A DNA stretch of 49,899 nt, from contig JAGRJD010000104.1 of the NCBI GenBank assembly GCA_020442915.1, forward strand, positions 5,713-55,611. Direction: 5' to 3'. The notes beneath the pieces are model-generated. The model was not told where the DNA came from and made no database searches. It saw nothing but the letters and a program-made list of their open reading frames with translations. Positions 35,583 to 43,528 of the stretch are shown in pieces. Position 1 is the first letter of the stretch. Every line of letters begins with the position of its first letter. This DNA is from Thiothrix sp. GTDB taxonomy: Bacteria; Pseudomonadota; Gammaproteobacteria; Thiotrichales; Thiotrichaceae. A program made the translations under genes and the position numbers.

Positions 35583-38192
35583 ATGAATACCGAATACCGC
35601 AAACCGTTACCTGGAACCGACCTGGATTACTTCGACACCCGTGCCGCGGTCGAAGCCATCCAGCCCGGCGCCTACGACAAACTGCCCTACACCTCCAAGG
35701 TGCTGGCGGAACAACTGGTGCGCCGCTGCGAGCCGGAGGCGCTGACCGACGCCCTCAGACAACTGGTCGAACGCAGGCGTGACCTGGATTTCCCCTGGTA
35801 TCCCGCCCGTGTGGTGTGCCATGACATCCTTGGCCAGACCGCCCTGGTTGACCTCGCCGGTCTGCGTGACGCCATCGCCGACCAGGGCGGCGACCCGTCG
35901 CTGGTGAACCCGGTGGTGCCGACCCAGTTGATCGTCGATCATTCGCTGGCGGTGGAAGCGCCCGGTTTCGACCCCGATGCTTTCCGCAAGAACCGCGCAA
36001 TCGAAGACCGCCGTAACGAAGACCGTTTCCATTTCATCGAATGGACCAAAACCGCGTTCAAGAACGTGGACGTGATCCCGGCAGGCAACGGCATCATGCA
36101 CCAGATCAACCTGGAAAAAATGTCGCCGGTGATCCAGGTGCGTGACGGAGTGGCCTTCCCCGACACCTGTGTCGGCACCGACTCCCACACCCCGCACATC
36201 GACTCGCTGGGTGTGATTGCCATCGGCGTCGGCGGGCTGGAAGCCGAAACCGTGATGCTCGGCCACCCCTCCATGATGCGCCTGCCGGACATTGTGGGTG
36301 TGAAGCTGACCGGCAAACGCCAGCCCGGCATCACTGCCACCGACATCGTACTGGCCATTACCGAGTTCCTGCGTCAGGAACGGGTGGTGGGCGCGTATGT
36401 AGAATTCTTCGGCGAAGGGGCGGACAGCCTGACCCTCGGCGACCGCGCCACCATTTCCAACATGACCCCGGAATTCGGCGCCACCGCCGCCCTGTTCTAC
36501 ATCGACGGCCAGACCCTTGACTACCTGAAACTGACCGGGCGTGAACCTGAGCAGGTTGCACTGGTGGAAACCTACGCCAGAACCACCGGCCTGTGGGCGG
36601 CGCAGATGAGCGCTGCGGAATACGAGCGCGTGCTGGCATTCGACCTCAGCACCGTGGTGCGCAACATGGCGGGACCCTCCAACCCGCACCGCCGCCTGCC
36701 GACGTCTGACCTGACCGGGCGCGGCATTGCTGACGAAGCCAAGCTGGAAGCCGGCAAGACTGAAGAAGCCCAAGGTCTGATGCCGGATGGCGCAGTCATC
36801 ATCGCTGCCATCACGTCCTGCACCAACACTTCCAACCCACGCAACGTGGTTGCCGCCGGTCTGCTGGCGAAGAAAGCCAACGAACTCGGCCTGATCCGCA
36901 AGCCGTGGGTCAAGTCCTCATTTGCACCAGGTTCCAAGGTGGCCGAACTGTACCTGAAAGAAGCCGGTCTGCTGTCGGAACTGGAAAAGCTGGGCTTCGG
37001 CATCGTCGCCTTTGCCTGCACCACCTGTAACGGCATGTCTGGCGCACTCGACCCGGCAATCCAGCAGGAAATCATCGACCGCGATCTGTATGCAACCGCA
37101 GTGCTTTCCGGCAACCGTAACTTCGATGGCCGTATCCACCCGTATGCGAAGCAAGCCTTCCTGGCCTCCCCACCGCTGGTGGTTGCTTACGCCATCGCCG
37201 GTACTGTCCGTCTCGACATCGAACAGGATGCACTGGGCACTGATAAAGACGGCAACCCGATCACGCTGAAAGACATCTGGCCATCTGACGAAGAAATCGA
37301 CGCTATCGTGGCTGCTTCCGTCAAGCCGGAGCAGTTCAAGGCAGTCTACATCCCGATGTTCGACCTGGGCGAAGTCGAAGCGGCGAAAAGCCCGCTGTAC
37401 GACTGGCGGCCAATGTCCACCTACATCCGTCGCCCACCCTACTGGGAAGGTGCACTGGCTGGCGAACGCACCCTGAAAGGTATGCGCCCGCTGGCAGTCC
37501 TGCCGGACAACATCACCACTGACCACCTGTCGCCTTCCAACGCAATTCTGGCGTCCAGTGCTGCGGGTGAATATCTGGCGAAAATGGGTCTGCCGGAAGC
37601 GGACTTCAACTCCTACGCAACCCACCGTGGTGACCACCTGACCGCACAACGTGCCACCTTCGCCAACCCGAAACTGATCAACGAAATGGCCGTGGTCGAT
37701 GGCGCAGTAAAGCAAGGTTCCCTCGCCCGCGTCGAGCCGGATGGCAAGGTCATGCGCATGTGGGAAGCGATCGAAACCTACATGGAGCGCAAGCAGAACC
37801 TGATCATCGTCGCCGGTGCTGACTACGGCCAGGGTTCTTCCCGTGACTGGGCGGCCAAAGGCGTGCGTCTGGCTGGCGTGGAAGCAATCGTGGCGGAAGG
37901 CTTCGAGCGCATCCACCGTACCAACCTGGTTGGTATGGGCGTGCTGCCGCTGGAATTCAAGCCGGGCGAGACCCGCAAGACCTACGCCATCGACGGGACG
38001 GAAACCTTTGACGTGGAAGGTGACATTGCCCCGCGCGCTGACCTGAGCGTGGTCATGCACCGCAAAAACGGTGAAACCGTGCGCATTCCGGTCACCTGCC
38101 GTCTGGACACCGCCGCCGAAGTGCGCGTGTACAAGGCGGGCGGTGTACTGCAACGCTTTGCGCAGGATTTTCTGGAAGGGGAAGCCGCCTGA
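35583..38192 (+). CDS. acnD: 2-methylcitrate dehydratase (Fe/S-dependent), AcnD
   Basis: An 869-residue aconitase-family protein. With PrpF it replaces PrpD: AcnD dehydrates 2-methylcitrate to 2-methyl-trans-aconitate. Fe-S ligands lie in AAITSCTNTSNPRNVVAAG and IVAFACTTCNGMSGALDPAI. Other marks are GVGGLEAETVMLGHPSMMRL, SVKPEQFKAVY and ADYGQGSSRDWAAKGVRLAG. I chose the ATG at 35583; the first in-frame start six codons upstream overlaps prpC. Codon choice in roughly the last two-thirds uses more CAA, GCT and GGT than neighbouring genes, by eye. Its stop overlaps prpF (TGATG). Confidence 0.95.
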   Translation: MNTEYRKPLPGTDLDYFDTRAAVEAIQPGAYDKLPYTSKVLAEQLVRRCEPEALTDALRQLVERRRDLDFPWYPARVVCHDILGQTALVDLAGLRDAIADQGGDPSLVNPVVPTQLIVDHSLAVEAPGFDPDAFRKNRAIEDRRNEDRFHFIEWTKTAFKNVDVIPAGNGIMHQINLEKMSPVIQVRDGVAFPDTCVGTDSHTPHIDSLGVIAIGVGGLEAETVMLGHPSMMRLPDIVGVKLTGKRQPGITATDIVLAITEFLRQERVVGAYVEFFGEGADSLTLGDRATISNMTPEFGATAALFYIDGQTLDYLKLTGREPEQVALVETYARTTGLWAAQMSAAEYERVLAFDLSTVVRNMAGPSNPHRRLPTSDLTGRGIADEAKLEAGKTEEAQGLMPDGAVIIAAITSCTNTSNPRNVVAAGLLAKKANELGLIRKPWVKSSFAPGSKVAELYLKEAGLLSELEKLGFGIVAFACTTCNGMSGALDPAIQQEIIDRDLYATAVLSGNRNFDGRIHPYAKQAFLASPPLVVAYAIAGTVRLDIEQDALGTDKDGNPITLKDIWPSDEEIDAIVAASVKPEQFKAVYIPMFDLGEVEAAKSPLYDWRPMSTYIRRPPYWEGALAGERTLKGMRPLAVLPDNITTDHLSPSNAILASSAAGEYLAKMGLPEADFNSYATHRGDHLTAQRATFANPKLINEMAVVDGAVKQGSLARVEPDGKVMRMWEAIETYMERKQNLIIVAGADYGQGSSRDWAAKGVRLAGVEAIVAEGFERIHRTNLVGMGVLPLEFKPGETRKTYAIDGTETFDVEGDIAPRADLSVVMHRKNGETVRIPVTCRLDTAAEVRVYKAGGVLQRFAQDFLEGEAA

Positions 38193-39400
38193 TGCCTGAC
38201 GCACCACAAATCCGAATCCCCGCCACCTACATGCGTGGCGGCACCTCCAAGGGCGTGTTTTTCCGCCTGGAAGACCTGCCGGAAGTGGCACAGGTTCCGG
38301 GCAAAGCCCGCGACCGCCTATTTCAGCGTGTCATTGGCAGCCCCGACCCGTATGCCGCCCAGATCGACGGTATGGGGGGCGCGACCTCTTCGACCTCCAA
38401 ATGCGTGATCCTGTCGAAAAGCACACACCCGGATCACGACGTGGACTACCTCTACGGACAGGTTGCCATCGACAAGGATTTCGTCGACTGGAGCGGCAAC
38501 TGTGGTAACCTGTCCACGGCTGCAGGTGCTTTCGCCATTCATGCCGGGTTTGTACCTGCCGAACGGCTGGTGCAGGATGGCCTGTGCACGGTGCGCGTCT
38601 GGCAGGCCAACATCAACAAGAGCATTATCGCCCATGTGCCGGTGCGTAACGGGCAGGTGCAGGAAACCGGCGATTTCGAGCTGGATGGCGTGACCTTTCC
38701 GGCAGCGGAAATCGTGCTGGAATTCCTCGACCCCTCCGATGACAGTGAAGACGGCGGCAGCCTGTTCCCGACCGGCAAGCGGGTTGACCAGCTGGAGGTG
38801 CCCGGTGTCGGCAGTTTCCCGGCGACCATGATCGCTGCCGGCATTCCGACCATCTTCGTGAATGCCGCCGACATCGGTTATACCGGTACGGAACTGCGCG
38901 AAGCCATCAACAGTGACCCGGCAGCGCTGGCGCGTTTCGAGCAAATCCGGGTGGCCGGTGCCCTGCGCATGGGACTGATCAAAACGCCTGAAGAGGCTGC
39001 CACCCGCCAGCACACGCCCAAGATTGCGTTTGTCGCGCCACCGCAGGATTATGTCGCTGCCAGCGGCAGAACCATTACTGCAGCCGATACTGACCTGCTG
39101 GTGCGGGCGCTGTCGATGGGCAAGCTGCACCACGCCATGATGGGCACCGCCGCGGTCGCCATCGGTACCGCCGCCGCGATTCCCGGCACGCTGGTGAATC
39201 GGGCGGCGGGCGGTGGCGAACGGCAGTCGGTGCGTTTCGGGCACCCGTCCGGCACCTTGAAGGTCGGTGCCGAAGCCAGGGAGGAAAATGGCGAATGGCA
39301 AGTCACCAAGGCGATCATGAGCCGCAGCGCGCGTATTCTGATGGAAGGCTGGGTACGTGTGCCAGGTGATTATCAGCTTCCGGGTTTCACGGTGGCGTAA
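38192..39400 (+). CDS. prpF: 2-methylaconitate cis-trans isomerase PrpF
   Basis: A 402-residue protein of the diaminopimelate-epimerase fold. It converts 2-methyl-trans-aconitate from AcnD to the cis isomer used by aconitase. Marks are IRIPATYMRGGTSKGVFFRL, IDGMGGATSSTSKCVILSKS, WSGNCGNLSTAAGAFAIHAG and the late MGTAAVAIGTAAAIPGTLVN. It lies last in gntR-prpB-prpC-acnD-prpF, a well-known order. It overlaps the convergent binding-protein gene by 14 bases at its end. No prpD is present, consistent with use of AcnD/PrpF. Confidence 0.95.
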   Translation: MPDAPQIRIPATYMRGGTSKGVFFRLEDLPEVAQVPGKARDRLFQRVIGSPDPYAAQIDGMGGATSSTSKCVILSKSTHPDHDVDYLYGQVAIDKDFVDWSGNCGNLSTAAGAFAIHAGFVPAERLVQDGLCTVRVWQANINKSIIAHVPVRNGQVQETGDFELDGVTFPAAEIVLEFLDPSDDSEDGGSLFPTGKRVDQLEVPGVGSFPATMIAAGIPTIFVNAADIGYTGTELREAINSDPAALARFEQIRVAGALRMGLIKTPEEAATRQHTPKIAFVAPPQDYVAASGRTITAADTDLLVRALSMGKLHHAMMGTAAVAIGTAAAIPGTLVNRAAGGGERQSVRFGHPSGTLKVGAEAREENGEWQVTKAIMSRSARILMEGWVRVPGDYQLPGFTVA

Positions 39401-40304
39401 TGCGGCTGCATGCGGCTGCGCTGATCCGTTCCGGGTACTCGGAAAGCAGAATGGACTCCGGCATCTGCCGGTCCAGATAGGCCGGGTCTCCCTGTGTCAG
39501 GAGCCTGAAGCTGTCCTCGCTGCGCAGGTGCTCCAGCTCCCGTGCAAATGCCTCGGCAAACGCCATCATGCCGGGCCGGTGGGTGTTCACCACCAGCCCG
39601 GTATAGGCGGTGGAAAAAGGCATGGACACACTGAAAAAGTGCCCGATCTCCCCCGGCAGGTTCTGCGCCTCAGGCACTTTCTCCATTTCACCCGCTTCCT
39701 CCAGCACGTAATCCGCCCGCCCCAGGCGTAATACGGTAAACTTGCTGACCACCTCGGCCACTGTAATGACCTCAACATCCTCCAGCCCGGTCAAGCGGTT
39801 GAACAGTTTCAGATCCACCGTCACAATCCTTTTGCCGATGAACGCTTTCAATGTTGTCGGTTCGTGCGGATTGCGCGTCCGGGCATAGTAATAGGCCAGT
39901 ATCTTGTAATACCGGTAGACAATCATCTTCATCTGGCAGCGGGTATCGGGCTCGAAAATGTAATTGCTCCCCACCATCATGTCGGCATTGCCAGCTTCCA
40001 TTTCGGCAACCGCACGCCGAAACGGCATCAGCACGAAATCCGGTCTCAGATTCAGGCGCGCAAACAACTGGCAGGTCAGCCGGCTGTCGCTCCGCTCCAG
40101 CCACTGGACAAACGAGATGCCCATGGGGTATTCCAGCGCCAGCACCCGGACCGAACGGGTATCCCCGTCGGCCACAACAAGCTCGCCATCACACCCCAAG
40201 GCACGTACAGCCGGCGGAAACAGCAACATCAGCAACACCAACAGGGCATGAAAACCGATGGAAACAGGCAGAGCCTGACTCACAGACAGCATGACCTTGT
40301 CCAC
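39387..40304 (-). CDS. Periplasmic solute-binding-like protein, tandem paralogue 1
   Basis: About 305 residues: signal peptide (LLVLLMLLFPPAVRA) and a type-3 binding-protein-like (SBP_bac_3) mature part. It shares with the next three genes the blocks VRVLALEYPMG, PDFVLMPFRRA, YIFEP, LAYYYA and TGLVVN. Four mature Cys (GCDGE, LTCQLF, TRCQMKM, AAACSR) occur at the same places in all four copies, likely two disulfides. By eye about three quarters of the roughly 90 residues after VRVLALEYPMG match paralogue 3. I chose GTG at 40304 (GTGGACAAGGTCATG), matching the paralogue 3 start; an earlier GTG at 40334 is the alternative. No permease or ATPase gene is adjacent. It ends inside prpF. Confidence 0.82.
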   Translation of the reverse strand: MDKVMLSVSQALPVSIGFHALLVLLMLLFPPAVRALGCDGELVVADGDTRSVRVLALEYPMGISFVQWLERSDSRLTCQLFARLNLRPDFVLMPFRRAVAEMEAGNADMMVGSNYIFEPDTRCQMKMIVYRYYKILAYYYARTRNPHEPTTLKAFIGKRIVTVDLKLFNRLTGLEDVEVITVAEVVSKFTVLRLGRADYVLEEAGEMEKVPEAQNLPGEIGHFFSVSMPFSTAYTGLVVNTHRPGMMAFAEAFARELEHLRSEDSFRLLTQGDPAYLDRQMPESILLSEYPERISAAACSRITPP

Positions 40305-40343
40305 CTCGACCTCTCCCTTTTCATTGTTTATCACTATCGTCTA

Positions 40344-41258
40344 TCACTGCCCGTCAGCAGCGGGTGTCACTGGCGGGCACGGCCTGTTACCGGCTGCTCC
40401 GGCGGCCTCGGGAAACAGCAGGGAAGACGGTGCCTGCCGGCCCAGATAAGACGGATCATCCCGGACCAGCTCCTTGAAACCCGCTTCATCACGCAGGTGG
40501 TCCAGCTCCCGTGCCAGTCTGTCAGCCAGCGCCGCCATGCCGGGCCGGCGGGTATTCACCACCAAGCCGGCATAAGCCACCGAGAAAGGTGTGGATACAC
40601 TGAAAAAATGCCCGCTCTCATCCGCTCCCGGCGGCATAGTCAGCCCTTCGGCCAGCCGGTCCAGCTGACCGGCCTCTTCCAGCACGTAATCGGCCCGCCC
40701 TGAGCGCAGCAGGACAAACTTGCTGGCAACCTCCCTTACGGCGATGACTTCCACATCCAGCAGCCCGGTCACCTGACTGAACCATTTTGAATCCACGGTC
40801 ACTATGCTTTTGCCACTGAAGTCCTGCAGTGTTTTCGGCTCATGCGGATCCGGTTCCCGTGCATAGTAGTAGGCCAGAACCCGGTAATAGCGATAAACAA
40901 TCATTTTCAGGTGGCAGCGGACATCGGGTTCAAAAATGTAATCGGCACCCACCATGATGTCGGCATGGCCGGCCTCCATCTCGGCAAATGCCCGCCGAAA
41001 GGGCATGAGTACAAAGTCCGGCGTCAGTTTCAGGCGCTCAAACAGCCTGCAGGTCACCCGACTGTCCATCTGCTCCAGCCACTGTGCAAACGAGATGCCC
41101 ATGGGGTATTCCAGTGCCAGAATCCTGACCGGGCGGACAGCCGGATCGGGCTTGACCGGTGCGCCCTCGCAATCGAGGGCATAGACCGCCGATGGAAACA
41201 GCAGCGACAGCAGCAGGACAGCGGCACCCAGGCGAATGACGGTCTGCTGCAGGCACAC
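40344..41258 (-). CDS. Periplasmic solute-binding-like protein, tandem paralogue 2
   Basis: A 304-residue member of the same family: signal peptide VLLLSLLFPSAVYA, then LDCEGA, VTCRLFERLKLTPDFVLMPF, YIFEPDVRCHLKMIVYRYYR and VLAYYYAREPDPHEPKTLQD. A C-terminal Cys (NRPCPPV) completes the set of four. The start is a GTG at 41256-41258, only one base after the stop of paralogue 3, with GGGGAG in the end of that gene as ribosome site; thus it is translationally coupled to paralogue 3. It is close to paralogues 1 and 3 in sequence but differs in the lobe near residues 190-230, where binding specificity would be set. Confidence 0.82.
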   Translation of the reverse strand: MCLQQTVIRLGAAVLLLSLLFPSAVYALDCEGAPVKPDPAVRPVRILALEYPMGISFAQWLEQMDSRVTCRLFERLKLTPDFVLMPFRRAFAEMEAGHADIMVGADYIFEPDVRCHLKMIVYRYYRVLAYYYAREPDPHEPKTLQDFSGKSIVTVDSKWFSQVTGLLDVEVIAVREVASKFVLLRSGRADYVLEEAGQLDRLAEGLTMPPGADESGHFFSVSTPFSVAYAGLVVNTRRPGMAALADRLARELDHLRDEAGFKELVRDDPSYLGRQAPSSLLFPEAAGAAGNRPCPPVTPAADGQ

Positions 41259-41259
41259 C

Positions 41260-42189
41260 TCACCGCTCCCCGGCAGACGGGGTCGGAGGCGGACAGGCAG
41301 TGCCCATGATCTTTTCCGGATGGGCGGAAAGCAGTATCGAGGCGGGTATCTGCCGCTCCAGGTAGGATGAATCGTTATTGATCAGGACCTTGAAGCTGTC
41401 CTCATCACGCAGGTGGTCCAGTGCCAGTGCCAGCCTGTCAGCCAGCGCCGCCATGCCGGGCCGACCGGCATTCACCACCAGTCCGGTATAGGCTGTTGAA
41501 AAGGGCGTGGACACACTGAAAAACCGCCCGGCTTCGCCAGGTAACGTCTGTGCTTCAGGTATGCTTTCTGTCCGGCCAGCCTCCTCCAGGGCATAATCTG
41601 CCCGGTCCAGGCGCAACATGATGAACTTGTTGCTGACCTCGGGCACCGGCATGACCTCCACATCCACCAGCCCGGTGAGCCGCTTGAACAGTTTCAGGTC
41701 CCCGGTGACAATCCTTTTGCCGTTGAAATCTTTCAGAGTGGCCGGCTCCTGCTGATGGGGTTCAGCGGCATAGTAATAAGCCAGAATCCGGTAATAGCGG
41801 TAGATGATCATTTTCATGTGGCAGCGGATAGCAGGCTCAAAAATGTAATCCGTACCAACCATCATGTCGGCATTGTCTGCTGCCATCTCGGCAAATGCCC
41901 GCCGGAACGGCATCAGCACAAAATCCGGTGTCACTTGCAGACGCTCAAACAGTTTGCAGGTCACTTTACTGTCACCCCGCGCCAGCCACTCATCAAACGT
42001 CATGCCCATGGGGTACTCCAGCGCCAGTACCCGGACCGGACGCACTCCCCGCTCCGGCTTGACAGCGGCACCATCGCAGCCCAGGGCATGTGCTGCAAAA
42101 GGGTACAGCAGCCACAAAACGGTCAGGGTACGAACACCGAAACCAGGGGCTCCCCCGTGCTTTATCGACCACCACATGATTTTGTCCAC
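41260..42189 (-). CDS. Periplasmic solute-binding-like protein, tandem paralogue 3
   Basis: A 309-residue member of the four-gene family. It starts with GTG at 42187-42189 (GTGGACAAAATCATG), preceded by AGGAGG. The signal region includes TLTVLWLLYPFAAHA. Cys residues lie in LGCDGA, VTCKLFERLQV, IRCHMKMI and GTACPPP. YRYYRILAYYYA and LRLDRADYALEEAGR are shared with the paralogues. It is followed at one base by paralogue 2. A 15-bp tandem duplication at 42200-42229 lies before it, just upstream of its ribosome site. Confidence 0.82.
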   Translation of the reverse strand: MDKIMWWSIKHGGAPGFGVRTLTVLWLLYPFAAHALGCDGAAVKPERGVRPVRVLALEYPMGMTFDEWLARGDSKVTCKLFERLQVTPDFVLMPFRRAFAEMAADNADMMVGTDYIFEPAIRCHMKMIIYRYYRILAYYYAAEPHQQEPATLKDFNGKRIVTGDLKLFKRLTGLVDVEVMPVPEVSNKFIMLRLDRADYALEEAGRTESIPEAQTLPGEAGRFFSVSTPFSTAYTGLVVNAGRPGMAALADRLALALDHLRDEDSFKVLINNDSSYLERQIPASILLSAHPEKIMGTACPPPTPSAGER

Positions 42190-42199
42190 CCGTCCCTCC

Positions 42200-42229
42200 T
42201 GTATTTATTGCTGCTGTATTTATTGCTGC
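42200..42229. repeat. Two tandem copies of a 15-base repeat
   Basis: TGTATTTATTGCTGC occurs twice without gap (42200-42214 and 42215-42229) in the 58-base space between paralogues 4 and 3. It is AT-rich compared with its surroundings and just upstream of the AGGAGG of paralogue 3. Replication slippage or a doubled regulatory element are both possible. Confidence 0.8.
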
Positions 42230-42247
42230 CGGCTCATAAATGACTGA

Positions 42248-43219
42248 CTATTGATCACACCCCGCCGGTGTCTCTCTGGTCCCGTCGCCGTCCTGACCTT
42301 GTTTTTCCGGGGGGAGGTCTTCGAGGGTCAGGATGGAGTGCTGCGCCAGCGACATCTCCAGAAAATAAGCCGGATCATGCTGAACCATGTCCCGGAAACT
42401 GCTGTCGGTACGCAGCTGCTCCAGTGTCGCCGCCAGCCGGTCGGCCAGCTGCCGCATGCCGGGTCGTCCGAGATTCACCACGAGCCCGGTGGTGGCGATC
42501 GTAAACGGTGTCGGAACACTGAAAAAATATCCCTTGGCGCCAGCCCCGGCAGCACCCTCAGGCAATACCTGCCAGCCTTCCTCCCGGAGCTGACCGTCGG
42601 CATTGACAAAACGAGCCTCTTCCCCGGCCAGGGCCAGTGCATAATCCGCCCGCCCCAGAAACAGGATGGCAAACTTGGTCTCAATATCCAGGGCTGAAAC
42701 AATTTCCACATCCTTCAGCCCGGTGATGCGTCCGAACAGCCTCGGCCCCAGGGTTGCAATCCTTTTGCCAGCGAAGTCTGACAGGGTTGTCGGTTCCGGT
42801 ACCTGCCGTTCCCTGGCATAGTAATAGGCCAGAACCCGGTAACGTCGGTAGGGAATCATTTTCAGCTTGCAACGTGTCCGGGAATCAAAGATGTAATCCG
42901 AACCGACCATGATGTCGATTCCGGCCTTGTCGGCCTCCATCTCGGCAAACGCCCGCTTGTAGGGCAACAGTATGAAATCCGGCTTCAGGTGCAGCTGCCT
43001 GAACAGCCGGCAGGTGATCCGGGTGTCGACCCGTTCCAGCCATTGATCAAGGGTTGTTCCAAGCGGGTACTCCAGCGCCAGCACCCGGACCGGGTGGGCA
43101 GGCTGTTCCGGACTACCCGTCCAGCCACAGCCCGAAGCAGCGACGACAGGTCGGGACAGCAGCAACAGCAGGACAATCAGGCTACTGAAACCCGAACAGG
43201 TCGATGACTTGCGATCCAC
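42248..43219 (-). CDS. Periplasmic solute-binding-like protein, tandem paralogue 4 (most divergent)
   Basis: A 323-residue member, first of the four in transcription order and the most divergent. Signal peptide SLIVLLLLLSRPVVAASG, then SGCGWTG, ITCRLFRQLHLKPDFILLPY, YIFDSRTRCKLKMIPYRRYR and VLAYYYARERQVPEPTTLSD; a C-terminal Cys (AGCDQ) completes the set. It has an insert (FVNADGQLREEGWQVLPEGA) not present in the others. I chose the GTG at 43219 after GGAGGTGAT, by analogy with the GTG-GAY starts of paralogues 1 and 3; an ATG at 43249 is the alternative. Its promoter should lie in the region divergent from the GGDEF-EAL gene. Confidence 0.8.
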   Translation of the reverse strand: MDRKSSTCSGFSSLIVLLLLLSRPVVAASGCGWTGSPEQPAHPVRVLALEYPLGTTLDQWLERVDTRITCRLFRQLHLKPDFILLPYKRAFAEMEADKAGIDIMVGSDYIFDSRTRCKLKMIPYRRYRVLAYYYARERQVPEPTTLSDFAGKRIATLGPRLFGRITGLKDVEIVSALDIETKFAILFLGRADYALALAGEEARFVNADGQLREEGWQVLPEGAAGAGAKGYFFSVPTPFTIATTGLVVNLGRPGMRQLADRLAATLEQLRTDSSFRDMVQHDPAYFLEMSLAQHSILTLEDLPPEKQGQDGDGTRETPAGCDQ

Positions 43220-43352
43220 ATCACCTCCGCTGGAATCCGCAGTTTTCATGTGCCCCGGTCAGAAAAGGGCAAGGCTGAGCTGTTTTACGGGGCTGTTATT
43301 CTGACAAGCTGCAGCCTGCTGATTTTCTCACAATCGGGGCCGGTCAGGCAAA

Positions 43353-43386
43353 ATTTTCATAAATAAAGCAATGATGCCATGAAAAT
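43353..43386. promoter_or_regulatory. Inverted repeat ATTTTCAT-N18-ATGAAAAT in the divergent region
   Basis: Perfect 8-base arms at 43353-43360 and 43379-43386 lie between the binding-protein cluster and the GGDEF-EAL gene. The AT-rich arms and the centre-to-centre distance of 26 bases fit a two-turn dimeric operator or promoter region for both directions. An RNA hairpin is less likely given the weak A-T arms. Confidence 0.45.
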
Positions 43387-43410
43387 CTGTTGTAAACTGG
43401 GAGCCAAAAG

Positions 43411-43501
43411 CTGCAGATACGCACCCTTCGGGTATGGAAACCCGACCGGGCAAGCCGGTGGTCTGCCATTCCTTGCCTGAAGTGCCACAGGGTGGTTTTT
43501 T
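43411..43501 (+). ncRNA. Candidate structured 5' leader (three-way junction plus terminator) of the GGDEF-EAL gene
   Basis: Read as RNA, GCAGAU (43413-43418) pairs with GUCUGC (43461-43466) as an outer stem. Inside, CGGGU (43429-43433) pairs with ACCCG (43440-43444) around AUGGAA, and ACCGG (43445-43449) pairs with CCGGU (43455-43459) around GCAAG, stacked directly on it. ACCC (43423-43426) could instead pair with GGGU of the second stem, giving two exclusive folds. A terminator-like hairpin with six U follows. This is the layout of a riboswitch or attenuator. It does not fit the c-di-GMP-I or other classes I know. By hand only; no covariation evidence. Confidence 0.4.
43484..43501 (+). terminator. 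Short intrinsic-terminator-like hairpin in the leader
   Basis: CCAC (43485-43488), AGG, GTGG (43492-43495) form a small stem; G43484 and T43496 can add a wobble pair. Six T follow at 43496-43501. It lies 28 bases before the GGDEF-EAL start codon. The stem is short, so termination would be weak or conditional on the upstream fold. Confidence 0.45.
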
Positions 43502-43528
43502 GAACATTCTGAACGCAGGGATTTCCCC

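Noticed and set aside
36918..38291. Long antisense open frame opposite acnD
   Set aside because: The sense gene is a complete, well-conserved enzyme; the reverse frame is a shadow.
43405..43501. c-di-GMP-I (GEMM) riboswitch
   Set aside because: ACGCAC is present, but the conserved GCAAACC and GACGCAAAGCC parts and the receptor stem are missing; kept only as an unclassified structured leader.
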